Source: Pandoraea cepalis
Lineage (GTDB): Bacteria; Pseudomonadota; Gammaproteobacteria; Burkholderiales; Burkholderiaceae
Direction: 5' to 3'
DNA: 64,000 nt
Assembly (NCBI RefSeq): GCF_902459665.1
Contig: NZ_CABPSL010000004.1
Span: 186,001-250,000 of the forward strand
The notes under the pieces were generated by a model. The model saw only the letters and a program-made list of their open reading frames with translations. It was not told where the DNA came from and ran no database searches. Below, piece by piece: positions 30,239 to 39,335 of the stretch. The number at the start of each line of letters is the position of its first letter. Within the stretch, counting starts at the first letter, position 1. The position numbers and the translations under genes are program-made.

Positions 30239-30829
30239 ATGTCAAAGGAAACGAATCCGGCACTCACGATGGTCAAACTCGGCACCGCGAGCGCGCTGGG
30301 CGCCTACGGCATTCTGCTGGAAGCGGCGCAACACATGCACCAACTGCAGGCAGAGCGCGACACCGAATTGCTCAAGGCGCATGCCGACGCCGCGAAGTCG
30401 CTCGGCGGCGCCAAGGACTTCAATGGGCTCTTGACCGCGCACTTGCAGATGCTCAACGGTCAGCTCGCGCAACAGAACGAATTCTGGCGCGAGTGGCTGG
30501 CGGTGTGCGCGAACAATCAACTGCTCTGGACCGAGCATTTGCGCAAGACGGGCGAAGAATTGCAGCACGGCATGGCGGGTGCGATGACGCTGCCCGATTT
30601 GATGGGGGCGGGCACCATGCCCGGAGACGCCGCCAAGGCCGCCGAAGCGCCGTTGCAGAAGTGGTTCCAGGCATTCAACGACGCCACACTGGGCACGATG
30701 GACGCCTGGCGGCGCTTGTCGACGCAGGCGGCACAGGCCACCGAGGCGGCCGTCTCCCAACAGTCGCCGCTCAACGGCCGCGTACCGCCCAAGCGCGGCG
30801 GGGCTCCGGCTCAACGCTCGAGCACGTAA
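30239..30829 (+). CDS. Phasin-like PHB granule protein
   Basis: A 196-residue, mostly helical protein (KLGTASALGAYGILLEAAQHMHQLQAERDTE... pattern split by reading) with heptad-like spacing, rich in Ala, Gln and Leu, without membrane helices. Together with its place directly after phaB, this supports a granule-coating phasin. AGGAG lies 8 nt before the ATG at 30239. Its last 19 bp overlap the 3' end of phaC on the opposite strand, so the two genes are convergent. Confidence 0.7.
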   Translation: MSKETNPALTMVKLGTASALGAYGILLEAAQHMHQLQAERDTELLKAHADAAKSLGGAKDFNGLLTAHLQMLNGQLAQQNEFWREWLAVCANNQLLWTEHLRKTGEELQHGMAGAMTLPDLMGAGTMPGDAAKAAEAPLQKWFQAFNDATLGTMDAWRRLSTQAAQATEAAVSQQSPLNGRVPPKRGGAPAQRSST

Positions 30830-32808
30830 GCGCCGGGCGCATCACATAGCGAGTGCGCCGGTGGCCAGGCGGCGGCGACGGATTTTTCGCTGCCGTGGGC
30901 CAGCAGCCACGCCTGCCATGCTGGCCACCAGGAGCTTGGCTTGGCGGGCGTAGTGCCGAACCATTCGTCGGGATCGCGATACGCGGCGCCCGCCGTGCGC
31001 GTGGCGACGCGATGGTGACTGGTCGGATGTCCCGGCTCACAAACGATACCCACGTTGTGCCCGCCCGAGACGAGCGCAAACGTCAGATCGCCGTTGTAGA
31101 GCAGATGCATCTTGTAGACCGAGCGCCACGGGGAAATGTGATCGCGTTCGGTCGCCACCACGAACATCGGCACGCGAATATCCGATAGCGCGACCGGTAG
31201 TCCGCCCACCTTCAGTGTGCCCGTCGCCAGCGCATTGTTCAGATACAGCTCGCGCAGGCACTGACTGTGCAGCCGCGCGGGTATCCGTGTGGTGTCGGCA
31301 TTCCACACCGTGAAGTCGGTCGTTTGCGCCGGTTTGCCGAGCAGGTAGTCGTGCATGAGCCGCGACCAGATCAGATCGCGCGAATTGAGCAACTGGAACG
31401 TCCCCGCGAGCTGCTCGCCGCTGATGAATCCCTGGCGCCACATCATCGCTTCAAGATACGCCACCTGGCTGGCGTCGATAAATAGTCCCAGTTCGCCTGG
31501 CTCGCTGAAGTCGGATTGCGCCGCCAGCAGCGTCACGCTGGCCAGCAGGTCGCTTCCTGGCGCGCCGCCTTTCGAACGTCCGTCGCCGCCTCGGTTATCG
31601 CGACTGATCTCGCTTCCGTCTTCACCGCCGGTCGGGTTTCCGCGCGCAAGCGTGGCCGCCGCGATGGCGAGCAGCGTGCCGCCCAGGCAGTAGCCGCAGG
31701 CATGCACGGGCACGTTGTCCGTCAGGCGATGCACCTCCCGCAGGGCGGTCAGCAGTCCGGCGTTCAGGTAGTCGTCCAGCCCACGGTCATGAGCCTTCGA
31801 CCCGGCGTTGTGCCACGACATCATGAAGACGTTATGGCCTTGCGCCACCAAATAGCGCACAAGCGAATGCTGCGCTTCCAAGTCGAGGATGTAGTACTTC
31901 AGCAGCCACGACGGCACGATAAGAATCGGTTCGCGCCACGTCTGCGCCTGCGCCGGGGCGTAGTGAAGCAACTCGAAATACGCGTTGCGAAAGACGACCT
32001 TGCCGGGCGTCGCGGCGATATCGTGGCCGACGCAGAATGCTTTGCACGCCTCTGGTCCCGCCCCCGGCGCATGGCCCGCCGCCATATCGCGCAGGTCGGA
32101 CCACCAGCGTTGCGCACCACTGACGAGGTTTTGCCCATGCGTGTCGCGCACGGCGTTGATGACTTCCGGATTCAGGAACCAGACGTTGCTTGGCGCGAAC
32201 ACGTCGAGCCATTGCCTCGCCATGAAGCGCACCACGTCGCGGTGATGCCGGTCGACACCCGGAATTTCGCCCGTCATCGTGTCGACGAAATCCTGCGTTC
32301 GAAGGAAACGTTCACGCCACCAGGCGAACGGGAGTTGATCCCACAGTGGGTCGCGAAAGCGCCGGTCGGCGACGGGCGGACCGCCGGCCTTGGCCCGATC
32401 ACTGGCCGTCGGCTTGTCGATGGCGGCGAACGCCTTGAAGACGTTGAGCTGATGCCCGGGCGCCGTCGCGACGTGCATGGCCCAGTCGGCCCAGGCGAGC
32501 GCCACCGCTGCGGGAGAGACATTGCCGGTAAACCGCGCGGTCGCCGCCATCGCGGCGCGGTCGAGACTGTCTGTAAACGAGGCGGCTGGCGACGGAAATG
32601 CCACCTCGGGCGTATCCGCGGGCGCAGACGAGCTTCCCGCCGTGGTCGAGACAGGGCTCGCTGCGGCGGCGGGCACCGGGCCCGGTGGCGTCGCACGGCG
32701 CGTCGGCGGGTTCGCGGCTTTGGGCGCGCCGCGCGAGCGCGATGCGGAGGACGACTGGGACGATGGGGACACCGGCGCGTCGGAGGTCTTGGCAGTGCGA
32801 GCGGGCAT
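30811..32808 (-). CDS. phaC: Class I poly(3-hydroxyalkanoate) synthase
   Basis: A 665-residue synthase that polymerises (R)-3-hydroxyacyl-CoA into PHB at granules. The catalytic Cys is in the lipase-like box ACGYCLGGT, the Asp in ATERDHISPW and the His in SGGHNVGIV. PhaC-family segments NPEVINAVRDTHGQNLVSG and FMMSWHNAGSKAHDRGLDDY are present. The N-terminus is a ~100-residue Pro/Ala/Ser tail. About 30 Gly/Asp/Ser-rich residues are inserted shortly after the Cys box (NPTGGEDGSEISRDNRGG and on), absent in standard class I enzymes. Start at 32808 has ACGGAG upstream. Confidence 0.92.
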   Translation of the reverse strand: MPARTAKTSDAPVSPSSQSSSASRSRGAPKAANPPTRRATPPGPVPAAAASPVSTTAGSSSAPADTPEVAFPSPAASFTDSLDRAAMAATARFTGNVSPAAVALAWADWAMHVATAPGHQLNVFKAFAAIDKPTASDRAKAGGPPVADRRFRDPLWDQLPFAWWRERFLRTQDFVDTMTGEIPGVDRHHRDVVRFMARQWLDVFAPSNVWFLNPEVINAVRDTHGQNLVSGAQRWWSDLRDMAAGHAPGAGPEACKAFCVGHDIAATPGKVVFRNAYFELLHYAPAQAQTWREPILIVPSWLLKYYILDLEAQHSLVRYLVAQGHNVFMMSWHNAGSKAHDRGLDDYLNAGLLTALREVHRLTDNVPVHACGYCLGGTLLAIAAATLARGNPTGGEDGSEISRDNRGGDGRSKGGAPGSDLLASVTLLAAQSDFSEPGELGLFIDASQVAYLEAMMWRQGFISGEQLAGTFQLLNSRDLIWSRLMHDYLLGKPAQTTDFTVWNADTTRIPARLHSQCLRELYLNNALATGTLKVGGLPVALSDIRVPMFVVATERDHISPWRSVYKMHLLYNGDLTFALVSGGHNVGIVCEPGHPTSHHRVATRTAGAAYRDPDEWFGTTPAKPSSWWPAWQAWLLAHGSEKSVAAAWPPAHSLCDAPGAYVLER

Positions 32809-33011
32809 GACGGACTCCGTTCTACCTCGCCACGCTCGTGCGAACGCGCGCCGCAGACGACGAAGCGAGGAGGATGCAATGGGCAACGCCCCCGGTGCCG
32901 CGACGTCAATACGTCACGGGGCGTTTCAGCAAATATATCGCAGACGTCGTACCCCTACCGTGATCTGCGACAACTTGCGCGCAGACACTGGCGCCGCGCC
33001 CGTGAGGCGGT

Positions 33012-33719
33012 TCATCGCGCCTGGGCTGGCGTGGGCGTATCGGGCGAGGTGGCGGGTATCGCCGGCAAGGGTCGCGAGGGCTGCAGGGTCGACGGCGGCG
33101 TGGGCTTTCGTGCGTGCCAGCTGATGCGACGGAACGGGTGCTCGCGACCGGACAGCGTGAGCGCAACGTGAGTGATCCAGCGCTGCGTCGGCACGCGCTC
33201 GCCGTGCAGCCACATCACGAGAATGAACAGGCTGGCCGCCATCGGCAGGGTTTTGAGATTGGGCGTGGCGTCGCGACGCGTGTGCCAGGCAAAGGCTGCG
33301 CAAATGGCGAAGCCCACGACACAGCCGGCCACCGTCTCCGAAATCGAGTGCGCCGACAGGGCGACGCGCGACGCCCCGACGGCCACGCTACCCGCCGTGG
33401 CGGCGGCCATGCCGAGCACGCGCCACGGCCACTTGAAGTGACGCACAAGCAACCATGCAATGACCGGGTACACGGTGGCGGCAAGCATCGTATGGCCGCT
33501 CACGCCGGTGAAATCGAGTTCGCGGACCCCGAGCCCCCAGCCGAGGAACATGACCTTGGAGGCCGCGACGACAAGCGCACCGGCCGCAAACAGCGCGACC
33601 CAGGTCAATGCCATACGCCACGCACGGGCCGAGAGCAACCAGAGGGTGAGGGCGGCGGCGGCGGGCACCGTCACGGCGGCACCGCCGAAATTGGTAATCG
33701 TGATCCAGAAGCTAGACAT
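33012..33719 (-). CDS. PAP2 family membrane phosphatase
   Basis: A 235-residue membrane protein with about five helices. Motif 2 of the PAP2 superfamily is GVSGHTMLAATVYP and motif 3 is SRVALSAHSISETVAG; the usual KxxxxxxRP first motif is less clear near ASKVMFLGWGLGVREL. Likely acts on lipid phosphates such as undecaprenyl pyrophosphate or phosphatidic acid at the periplasmic face. The start is the ATG at 33719. A Pro-rich C-terminal tail follows the last helix. Confidence 0.8.
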   Translation of the reverse strand: MSSFWITITNFGGAAVTVPAAAALTLWLLSARAWRMALTWVALFAAGALVVAASKVMFLGWGLGVRELDFTGVSGHTMLAATVYPVIAWLLVRHFKWPWRVLGMAAATAGSVAVGASRVALSAHSISETVAGCVVGFAICAAFAWHTRRDATPNLKTLPMAASLFILVMWLHGERVPTQRWITHVALTLSGREHPFRRISWHARKPTPPSTLQPSRPLPAIPATSPDTPTPAQAR

Positions 33720-33970
33720 GACTGGCAAATGAAGGCCCGAGGGCGGAGGGCCTCGGGCGAAAGCGCTATCTTACGCGCGCGACGCTGGGGAGAACAAATG
33801 CTGGCCCGGCATTGCACGGATGCAAGGCGCGGAACGGGGGCTTGCGTTGGGCATGCCCCCCCAAATGACGCCATTTAACGGGGGTTTGATGGATGTTTTG
33901 CGTATTTTCCCGTCAATTATCGCCGTGATGCCCCGTAGACTGCGTCGTTTTCGAACAGGTTTCTCGAGCG

Positions 33971-34831
33971 ATGTCTTTCTCTTCTCCTTCCTCCAAGCGC
34001 AGGTGCGCCGCGTTGGACGGCGGCGCGCAAGGCCTGCGGGGGCAAGGCGAAGGCCGCCGCTCTCGCTGGCGCGCGGCGTGCGTCTGGCTGTGCATGGCGG
34101 TGCCGGCGGCTGCCATGGCCGAAACTGGCGGCATGGCCGACACATTGCGCCTGCACCCGCGTCTGACCCCGTCGTTTTCCTTCTCGCCGACGACGCCGAG
34201 CGCGTCGGCCGACGCATCGTCGCCGCACTTGAGCGTGGCGTTGCCGCAATCCGTCTGCGGCAAGGTAACGCCGCTGTATGCCATGCCCCTGACGGTGCAG
34301 GCGTCGAAGCCGCTCGTCATGCCGGTGACCTATTCGCGCGTTTCGTCGGATTTCGGCACGCGCTCCCACCCGGTGCGGCGCGTGAAGCATCGGCACACCG
34401 GCATCGATCTCGTGGCGCCTTCGGGCACGCCGGTGCGCGCGGTGGCGCACGGCGTGGTGAAGTCCATCGGCTTCGAGCGCCGGGGGTTCGGGCGTTACAT
34501 CGTGATCGCGCATCGGCACGATAGCGAGACGATCTACGCCCACTTGTCCGCCACGGCGCGCGGGCTGCGCGTCGGCGAGACGGTGGCGGCGGGCCGCGTC
34601 ATCGGTGCGGTCGGCAAGACGGGTATGGTCACGGGCCCGCACCTGCATTTCGAACTGCGCCGCCAAGGTGTGCCAGCCGATCCGCGTCCGTTGCTGCGTC
34701 GCACGGCCAAGATGAGCGAATCGCCGGCGGGCACAGGCCGCCCTTGCCAGAGTGTGCTCAATGGCGTGCCATCGTGGCATCTCCATGGGGGGGCCGGGGT
34801 GGCCACTCGATGGCAGTACTCGCCGCTCTGA
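33971..34831 (+). CDS. M23 family metallopeptidase (LytM domain)
   Basis: A 286-residue secreted protein. An unusually long basic N-terminus precedes a hydrophobic segment WRAACVWLCMAVPAAAMAE ending in a signal-peptidase-like AMA site. The LytM domain (about 125-235) shows the zinc motifs: His in HRHTGIDLVAPSGTPV and the HLH of GPHLHFELR. It should cut peptidoglycan cross-links in the periplasm or regulate amidases. The C-terminal 45 residues are not typical of the family. No operon partner is seen. Confidence 0.87.
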   Translation: MSFSSPSSKRRCAALDGGAQGLRGQGEGRRSRWRAACVWLCMAVPAAAMAETGGMADTLRLHPRLTPSFSFSPTTPSASADASSPHLSVALPQSVCGKVTPLYAMPLTVQASKPLVMPVTYSRVSSDFGTRSHPVRRVKHRHTGIDLVAPSGTPVRAVAHGVVKSIGFERRGFGRYIVIAHRHDSETIYAHLSATARGLRVGETVAAGRVIGAVGKTGMVTGPHLHFELRRQGVPADPRPLLRRTAKMSESPAGTGRPCQSVLNGVPSWHLHGGAGVATRWQYSPL

Positions 34832-34913
34832 AGGGGCGCGTCATAATCGACTGCCCAGGGCGACCCGTCGCGGCGCATGTCGCGTCGCCGGGCCCTCGCA
34901 GGCGACGTTAATC

Positions 34914-35078
34914 ATCTCGCGTGCGTTTGCGTTGGGCGCGCTCGATACCAACGGCACGTTCTCATTCATGTTCGACAAACCGGTGACGTATCCCTACTAC
35001 TGCGCGATTCATCCGCATATGACCGGAGTGATCCTCGTGAAGTCATCGCGAAATCATCGTGGGGAAAGGCAGATGTGA
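34914..35078 (+). pseudogene. Cupredoxin C-terminal fragment
   Basis: The frame ends with ALDTNGTFSFMFDKPVTYPYYCAIHPHM (read in two pieces), the type 1 copper-binding end of an amicyanin/plastocyanin-like cupredoxin with its Cys, His and Met ligands. The N-terminal half with the first His ligand and the signal peptide is missing: upstream sequence in this frame is unrelated and runs into the M23 gene. It is therefore a truncated gene. It lies just before the sigma and anti-sigma remnants, which also carry deletions. Confidence 0.65.
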
Positions 35079-35160
35079 TTCAATGAGGCCATTGACGTCG
35101 TATTGGCGACAACAGACCGATTCACCCGGGCACCGCGTTGCCCGCACTGGGGAGACTCCT

Positions 35161-35358
35161 GTGGCCGACGCTGAAAAAGCCGGCGCGCCTGCGTCGGAAC
35201 GATTCGATGTACTGGCCTTGCCGCACCTCGATGCGACGTACACCCTCGCGCGCTGGCTGACGGAGTGGCGTCGCCGCGACGGTGCGGCGCAGATCGCACG
35301 TCTGACACGTCTGCCGCTCGAGGGCACCATGCGGGGAGGGCTCGATGAACAAGCCTGA
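35161..35358 (+). pseudogene. ECF sigma factor with large internal deletion
   Basis: A GTG start with GGGGAG in front opens a 65-codon frame. Residues 12-32, ERFDVLALPHLDATYTLARW, match the start of sigma region 2 of ECF factors. The rest of sigma region 2 and all of region 4 are absent; the sequence jumps to an unrelated 30-residue tail. An intact ECF sigma would be about 170-200 residues. The stop overlaps the anti-sigma start by 14 bp, as in an original sigma/anti-sigma operon. Confidence 0.6.
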
Positions 35359-36151
35359 CGACCCCAACGATAGGACGCCGGGGACGAGTGCCGGCGAAAC
35401 GCCTGTCGCTGGCGAAGCCACTCCGCTCGGCAAGCCGTTGCGCGACGACGTGGTGCTCGCCGAACGTCAAGTGCGCTTGGCGGCGGAGCCTGCCACGGCA
35501 GCGCCTGCGCAGGCAGCGAAGCCCGGGGCGGACCCGACGAATCCAGTCCATCCGGGCCTGCCTCCGACGCCGCCGCCGGTGGATCGACCGGCGGAACTGG
35601 CGTGGGGGCCGAGCCTTGCGCCTTGGTTGTTCGGCGGCGCCGGTGGCGCGATCCTCGGCGGGCTCGCGGTTGCGATGGCGCTGCTGGCGGCGCGTCCGCC
35701 CGCGACGCCGCAGGGGATCGAGGAACCGGCTGTCATGGGCCTGCAACCGCAGGAGATCGTGGCAAGCCATGTGCGTGCGCTGCTCTCGCAACATCCGATT
35801 GACGTGGTCTCAACCGATCAGCACACCGTCAAGCCGTGGTTCAACGGACGCATCGATTACGCGCCGCCCGTCACCGATCTGTCGGCCAAGGGGTTCCCGC
35901 TGGAAGGCGGACGCGTCGACTACGTTGGCGGACGCACGGTGGCCGTGCTCGTCTACCGCACGGACAAGCATCCGATCGATGTCTACGTGTTTCCGGCGCG
36001 CGACATGGGCGCGGCGGCGCCGACGATCACGGGGTCCGATGGCTATGCCATCGCGCGCTGGCGGCGCGGCGGCATGACGTACTGGGCGATCACCGATGCC
36101 GAGCCGCCACATCTGCGCGTGTTTGTGGAGGCGTTGCAGGCGGCGACCTGA
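35345..36151 (+). CDS. Anti-sigma-factor-like membrane protein lacking the zinc domain
   Basis: A 268-residue protein. A Pro/Ala-rich N-terminal ~90 residues is followed by one membrane helix (WLFGGAGGAILGGLAVAMAL) and a periplasmic domain with SHVRALLSQHPIDVVSTDQH, VKPWFNGRIDYAPPV and GYAIARWRRGGMTYWAITD. This periplasmic domain is typical of transmembrane anti-sigma factors of the ChrR/RsiW-like group. The usual cytoplasmic sigma-binding zinc motif HxxxCxxC is not present. With its partner sigma deleted, it probably has no remaining partner here. Confidence 0.7.
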   Translation: MNKPDDPNDRTPGTSAGETPVAGEATPLGKPLRDDVVLAERQVRLAAEPATAAPAQAAKPGADPTNPVHPGLPPTPPPVDRPAELAWGPSLAPWLFGGAGGAILGGLAVAMALLAARPPATPQGIEEPAVMGLQPQEIVASHVRALLSQHPIDVVSTDQHTVKPWFNGRIDYAPPVTDLSAKGFPLEGGRVDYVGGRTVAVLVYRTDKHPIDVYVFPARDMGAAAPTITGSDGYAIARWRRGGMTYWAITDAEPPHLRVFVEALQAAT

Positions 36152-36190
36152 TATCGTAAGACGCTTGCCCGATTCCCCATGGAGAGCGTC

Positions 36191-36997
36191 ATGTCGAAAG
36201 CCCCCTCGTCGAATGCCCCGGTGAATCTTGCGTGGCAGGCCGAACAATACGTCAAGTTCGAAGACGAGCGCACGCGTCCCGTGCGCGAGCTCGTGGCGGC
36301 CATTCCGCCCCTTGCGAATCGCGGGGTGGCACGCGTCGTCGATATCGGCTGCGGCCCCGGCAACTCGACCGAGGTGCTCGCCGCCCGTTACGTTCGCGCC
36401 GACGTGCTCGGGCTCGATAGTTCGCAGGACATGGTCGACGCGGCGCGTGCGCGACTGCCGCAATACCGCTTTGACTTGGCCGACATCGCGACATGGACCG
36501 ATGGTCCGTTCGACGTGATTCTCGCCAACGCCGTGCTGCAATGGTTGCCGGATCATGAGGCGCTGTATCCACGCCTGGTCGGTTGTCTTGCGCCCGGTGG
36601 TTCGCTGGCCGTGCAGATGCCTGACAATCTCGACGAGCCCGCGCACCGGCTGATGCGGGAAGTGGCGGCCGATCCGCGTTGGGCCGCAACGCTCAGAGGG
36701 GTGGAGCGTACGGCGCGCCACACGGCGACGTTCTACTACCTGCTGCTTCGCGCGCTGTGCTCGCGCGTCGACATCTGGCGCACGACGTACTACCACCCGC
36801 TCGCGGGCGGGGCACCGGCGGTCGTCGAGTGGTTCAAGGGCAGTGCGTTGCGGCCGTTCCTCGCGAAGCTCGACGATGCTTCGCGAGCGGCGTTTCTGAC
36901 GCGCTACACCGACGAGATCGCCAAGGCGTATCCGGCGCTGGCCGACGGTACGGTATTGCTGCCGTTTCCAAGGCTCTTCATGGTGGCGACGCGCTGA
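36191..36997 (+). CDS. tam: Trans-aconitate 2-methyltransferase
   Basis: A 268-residue SAM-dependent methyltransferase that esterifies trans-aconitate, detoxifying this inhibitor of aconitase. It shows the Tam layout: W.AEQYVKFEDERTRP near the N-terminus, motif I VVDIGCGPGNSTEVL, LGLDSSQDMVDAAR, then ANAVLQWLPDHEALYPRL and AVQMPDNLDEPAHRLM. The second ATG (36191) is chosen because GGAG stands 6 nt before it. It is monocistronic as far as can be seen. Confidence 0.9.
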   Translation: MSKAPSSNAPVNLAWQAEQYVKFEDERTRPVRELVAAIPPLANRGVARVVDIGCGPGNSTEVLAARYVRADVLGLDSSQDMVDAARARLPQYRFDLADIATWTDGPFDVILANAVLQWLPDHEALYPRLVGCLAPGGSLAVQMPDNLDEPAHRLMREVAADPRWAATLRGVERTARHTATFYYLLLRALCSRVDIWRTTYYHPLAGGAPAVVEWFKGSALRPFLAKLDDASRAAFLTRYTDEIAKAYPALADGTVLLPFPRLFMVATR

Positions 36998-37094
36998 TGG
37001 ACGGGATAGGCTGAGGTCGCCGCGCGCAAGGGGGGGCGGGCAGGCGAGATGCGCGCACGGCAAACGGTTTGACGACCAGTGTAAAGTGACGTAC

Positions 37095-38027
37095 ATGAAC
37101 GTCCTGTCCCCGCCGATTCAGCCGTTTCGCAACGCCCCCCACTACTGGCGCTCGTCGCTGGTTCCTGGTGGCGATATGGTCACCGCTGAGTACAACGACC
37201 ATACCTTCGCACCGCATTGGCATGATGCATATACGTTCGCGTGCATCGTGGAAGGGGCCGAGCGCTACGCTTACCGGGGCGGCGAGCATGTGGCGGACGC
37301 CGGATCCGTGGCCGTCATTCACCCAGGCGAAGTGCATACCGGCGCGCGCGAAACCGATTTCGGGTGGCGTTATCGCGTGTTTTACCTGCCGGTCGGCTTC
37401 GTGCAAGGCGTACAGCGTCAGGTGACGCGTCCGTTGGCGGGGCTGACGACGCCGGGCGACGCGCATCCCTGGTTTGGCGAGCAGGTCATCCGCGACACGC
37501 AGGCGATGCATCGGCTGACGGCGGCGCACCGTCTGCTTCAGGCCGGCGCCGACCCGTTGCTGGCGGAAAGTGTACTGATCGAGGCCGTGTCGTTCATGCT
37601 GGCGCGCCATGCGCAGGCGCGGGTGCCGGACACGCCGTTATATCGCGATGCGGTGCGCGTCGAGACCATGAAGGCGCGGCTCTCGGCCGATCTCACCGAG
37701 CCGTTGTCGCTGACGGCATTGGCCGAAGCGGTCGACCTGTCGCCGTTTCACGCCGCGCGGCTATTCTCGCGGGAAACTGGCCTGGCGCCGCATGCCTGGC
37801 GCAATCAGTTGCGTCTGGTGCGGGCCTTGCCCGCGTTGCGCGCCGGCGCGCCAGCGACCGACGTTGCCGTCGCGCAAGGCTTCAACGATCTGTCCCACTT
37901 CACCCGCTACTTCCGGCGAGCGTTCGGCGTGTCGCCCGGAAAGTGGAGCGCCAGGCGAGCGGAGGCCACGTTGACGAGCAGCCCGATCGCCATCGCGGCG
38001 CCGCCTACCATGAACAGCAGCAAATAG
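37095..38027 (+). CDS. AraC family regulator
   Basis: A 310-residue regulator with an N-terminal cupin-like AraC-binding domain (HWHDAYTFACIVEGAERYAY, HPGEVHTG) and a C-terminal pair of helix-turn-helix motifs (LSLTALAEAVDLSPFHAARLFSRETG and DVAVAQGFNDLSHFTRYFRR, read in pieces). The DNA-binding domain ends at GVSPGKW; the last ~23 residues are an extension that lies antisense to the MFS gene, whose 3' end overlaps this gene by 121 bp. It may regulate that exporter. Confidence 0.9.
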   Translation: MNVLSPPIQPFRNAPHYWRSSLVPGGDMVTAEYNDHTFAPHWHDAYTFACIVEGAERYAYRGGEHVADAGSVAVIHPGEVHTGARETDFGWRYRVFYLPVGFVQGVQRQVTRPLAGLTTPGDAHPWFGEQVIRDTQAMHRLTAAHRLLQAGADPLLAESVLIEAVSFMLARHAQARVPDTPLYRDAVRVETMKARLSADLTEPLSLTALAEAVDLSPFHAARLFSRETGLAPHAWRNQLRLVRALPALRAGAPATDVAVAQGFNDLSHFTRYFRRAFGVSPGKWSARRAEATLTSSPIAIAAPPTMNSSK

Positions 38028-39148
38028 TTGCCCGACGTGGCGGCGAACAGGAACGATAGGCCGTAGGCGGCACCTGCCTGCAACGTCGCGAAGCTGGTCG
38101 TGGCAGTGCTCCAGGCGGCTTTTTGCCCGCCAGGATGATGGACGAGTAGTTCGTTCACGCGTCCGAGCACCAGCGGCACGATGCCCGGGGTGAAGGCGCC
38201 CATGACCACGCTGGAGACCATCAGGGCGGGCAAGCCGAGGCCGAGCACCGGCAGCAGCACCGCACACAACTGCGCAACGTAAGCGACACGCAAGGCCCGC
38301 GCAAAGCCGATCCGGTCGGCGAGGTGCCCTGCAAAAAGCGGACCGACGATCGCCCCGAGTCCGTACAACACCCAATAGTTTGCTCCGGCGTCTAGTCCCT
38401 TGCCCAGCCCGCGCGCGACATAGTCGACGAGGAAAATCATGTGCGGCACCAACGCGACGGCATTTAGCGCGTATTCGATGTAGAGCGAGCGCAGCGCCAC
38501 CGGACTGGTGGGTGGGCGCCTGATATGAGCGGGGGCGCTGGCGGCCGTTGCCATGGGGGCGCCGTCGGGCCAACCGCGCCACGCCACCGCCGTGAGCACG
38601 AGCGAAAGTACGCCGAGGCCGCTCCACGTTTCGGCGAGGCCGTCGCGCAACAAGAGCGGCACGAGCGTGCCCGACGCGGCGATGCCCAGTCCGAGGCCGG
38701 CGAAGATTGCGCCGCTCACGATGCCGCGCCGTGAGGGGGGCACGTGCGCCAGCACCGACGGTGCTGCCGTCACCATCAGTACGCCACCCGCAAACCCCGA
38801 GGCGAAGCGCCATCCGAAAAACCAGACGAACGAGAGGGGCCACGCGCAAGCAAAGAAGGCGAATACGGCGACCAGCATCATCGTTCGCACGAGGGTCACG
38901 CTCGACGCGTGGCGCGCCAGCACGCGGGCGCCCAAGGCGCCGGCCAGATAGCCGCCGAGATTGGCCGCGCCAAGATAGGCGGCGGTCGCGGGCGCGAACC
39001 AGTGCGCACCGATGATCGCGGGCAAGAGCGCGGTGTAGGCGAAACGGGCAAAGCCAATGCCGATGAGACTGGCGCAGGCGGCCGACAGCGTGGCGCGCCA
39101 GGCGTTGAAGGTGGCGGTGGTTGGGCTGCCAAGGGCGGCGTGGGACAT
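37907..39148 (-). CDS. YbfB/YjiJ family MFS transporter
   Basis: A 413-residue transporter with 12 hydrophobic segments. The N-terminus (ASLIGIGFARFAYTALLPAII) and LGAANLGGYLAGALG match the YbfB/YjiJ family of the major facilitator superfamily. Start at 39148 has CGGAG 6 nt upstream; the open frame extends 18 codons further. Its 3' end overlaps the AraC gene convergently by 121 bp. The substrate is unknown; members are often predicted drug or sugar exporters. Confidence 0.88.
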   Translation of the reverse strand: MSHAALGSPTTATFNAWRATLSAACASLIGIGFARFAYTALLPAIIGAHWFAPATAAYLGAANLGGYLAGALGARVLARHASSVTLVRTMMLVAVFAFFACAWPLSFVWFFGWRFASGFAGGVLMVTAAPSVLAHVPPSRRGIVSGAIFAGLGLGIAASGTLVPLLLRDGLAETWSGLGVLSLVLTAVAWRGWPDGAPMATAASAPAHIRRPPTSPVALRSLYIEYALNAVALVPHMIFLVDYVARGLGKGLDAGANYWVLYGLGAIVGPLFAGHLADRIGFARALRVAYVAQLCAVLLPVLGLGLPALMVSSVVMGAFTPGIVPLVLGRVNELLVHHPGGQKAAWSTATTSFATLQAGAAYGLSFLFAATSGNYLLLFMVGGAAMAIGLLVNVASARLALHFPGDTPNARRK

Positions 39149-39335
39149 GAGGACTCCGGAAGCACCGGCTTCGCCCCGACGTCGGTCGGTGCGAGGCGTC
39201 ACGGCAACGGACTCAGTCTAGGCGGTGGCGGCGCGCCGGGGAACGGTCATGTCTTGGAAGTCATTCTTCCGCGCGGCGTAACAATGTTGGAATGGCGGGG
39301 CGGCAGGACGCCGCTTCATCGGCACTGCCCATCCC

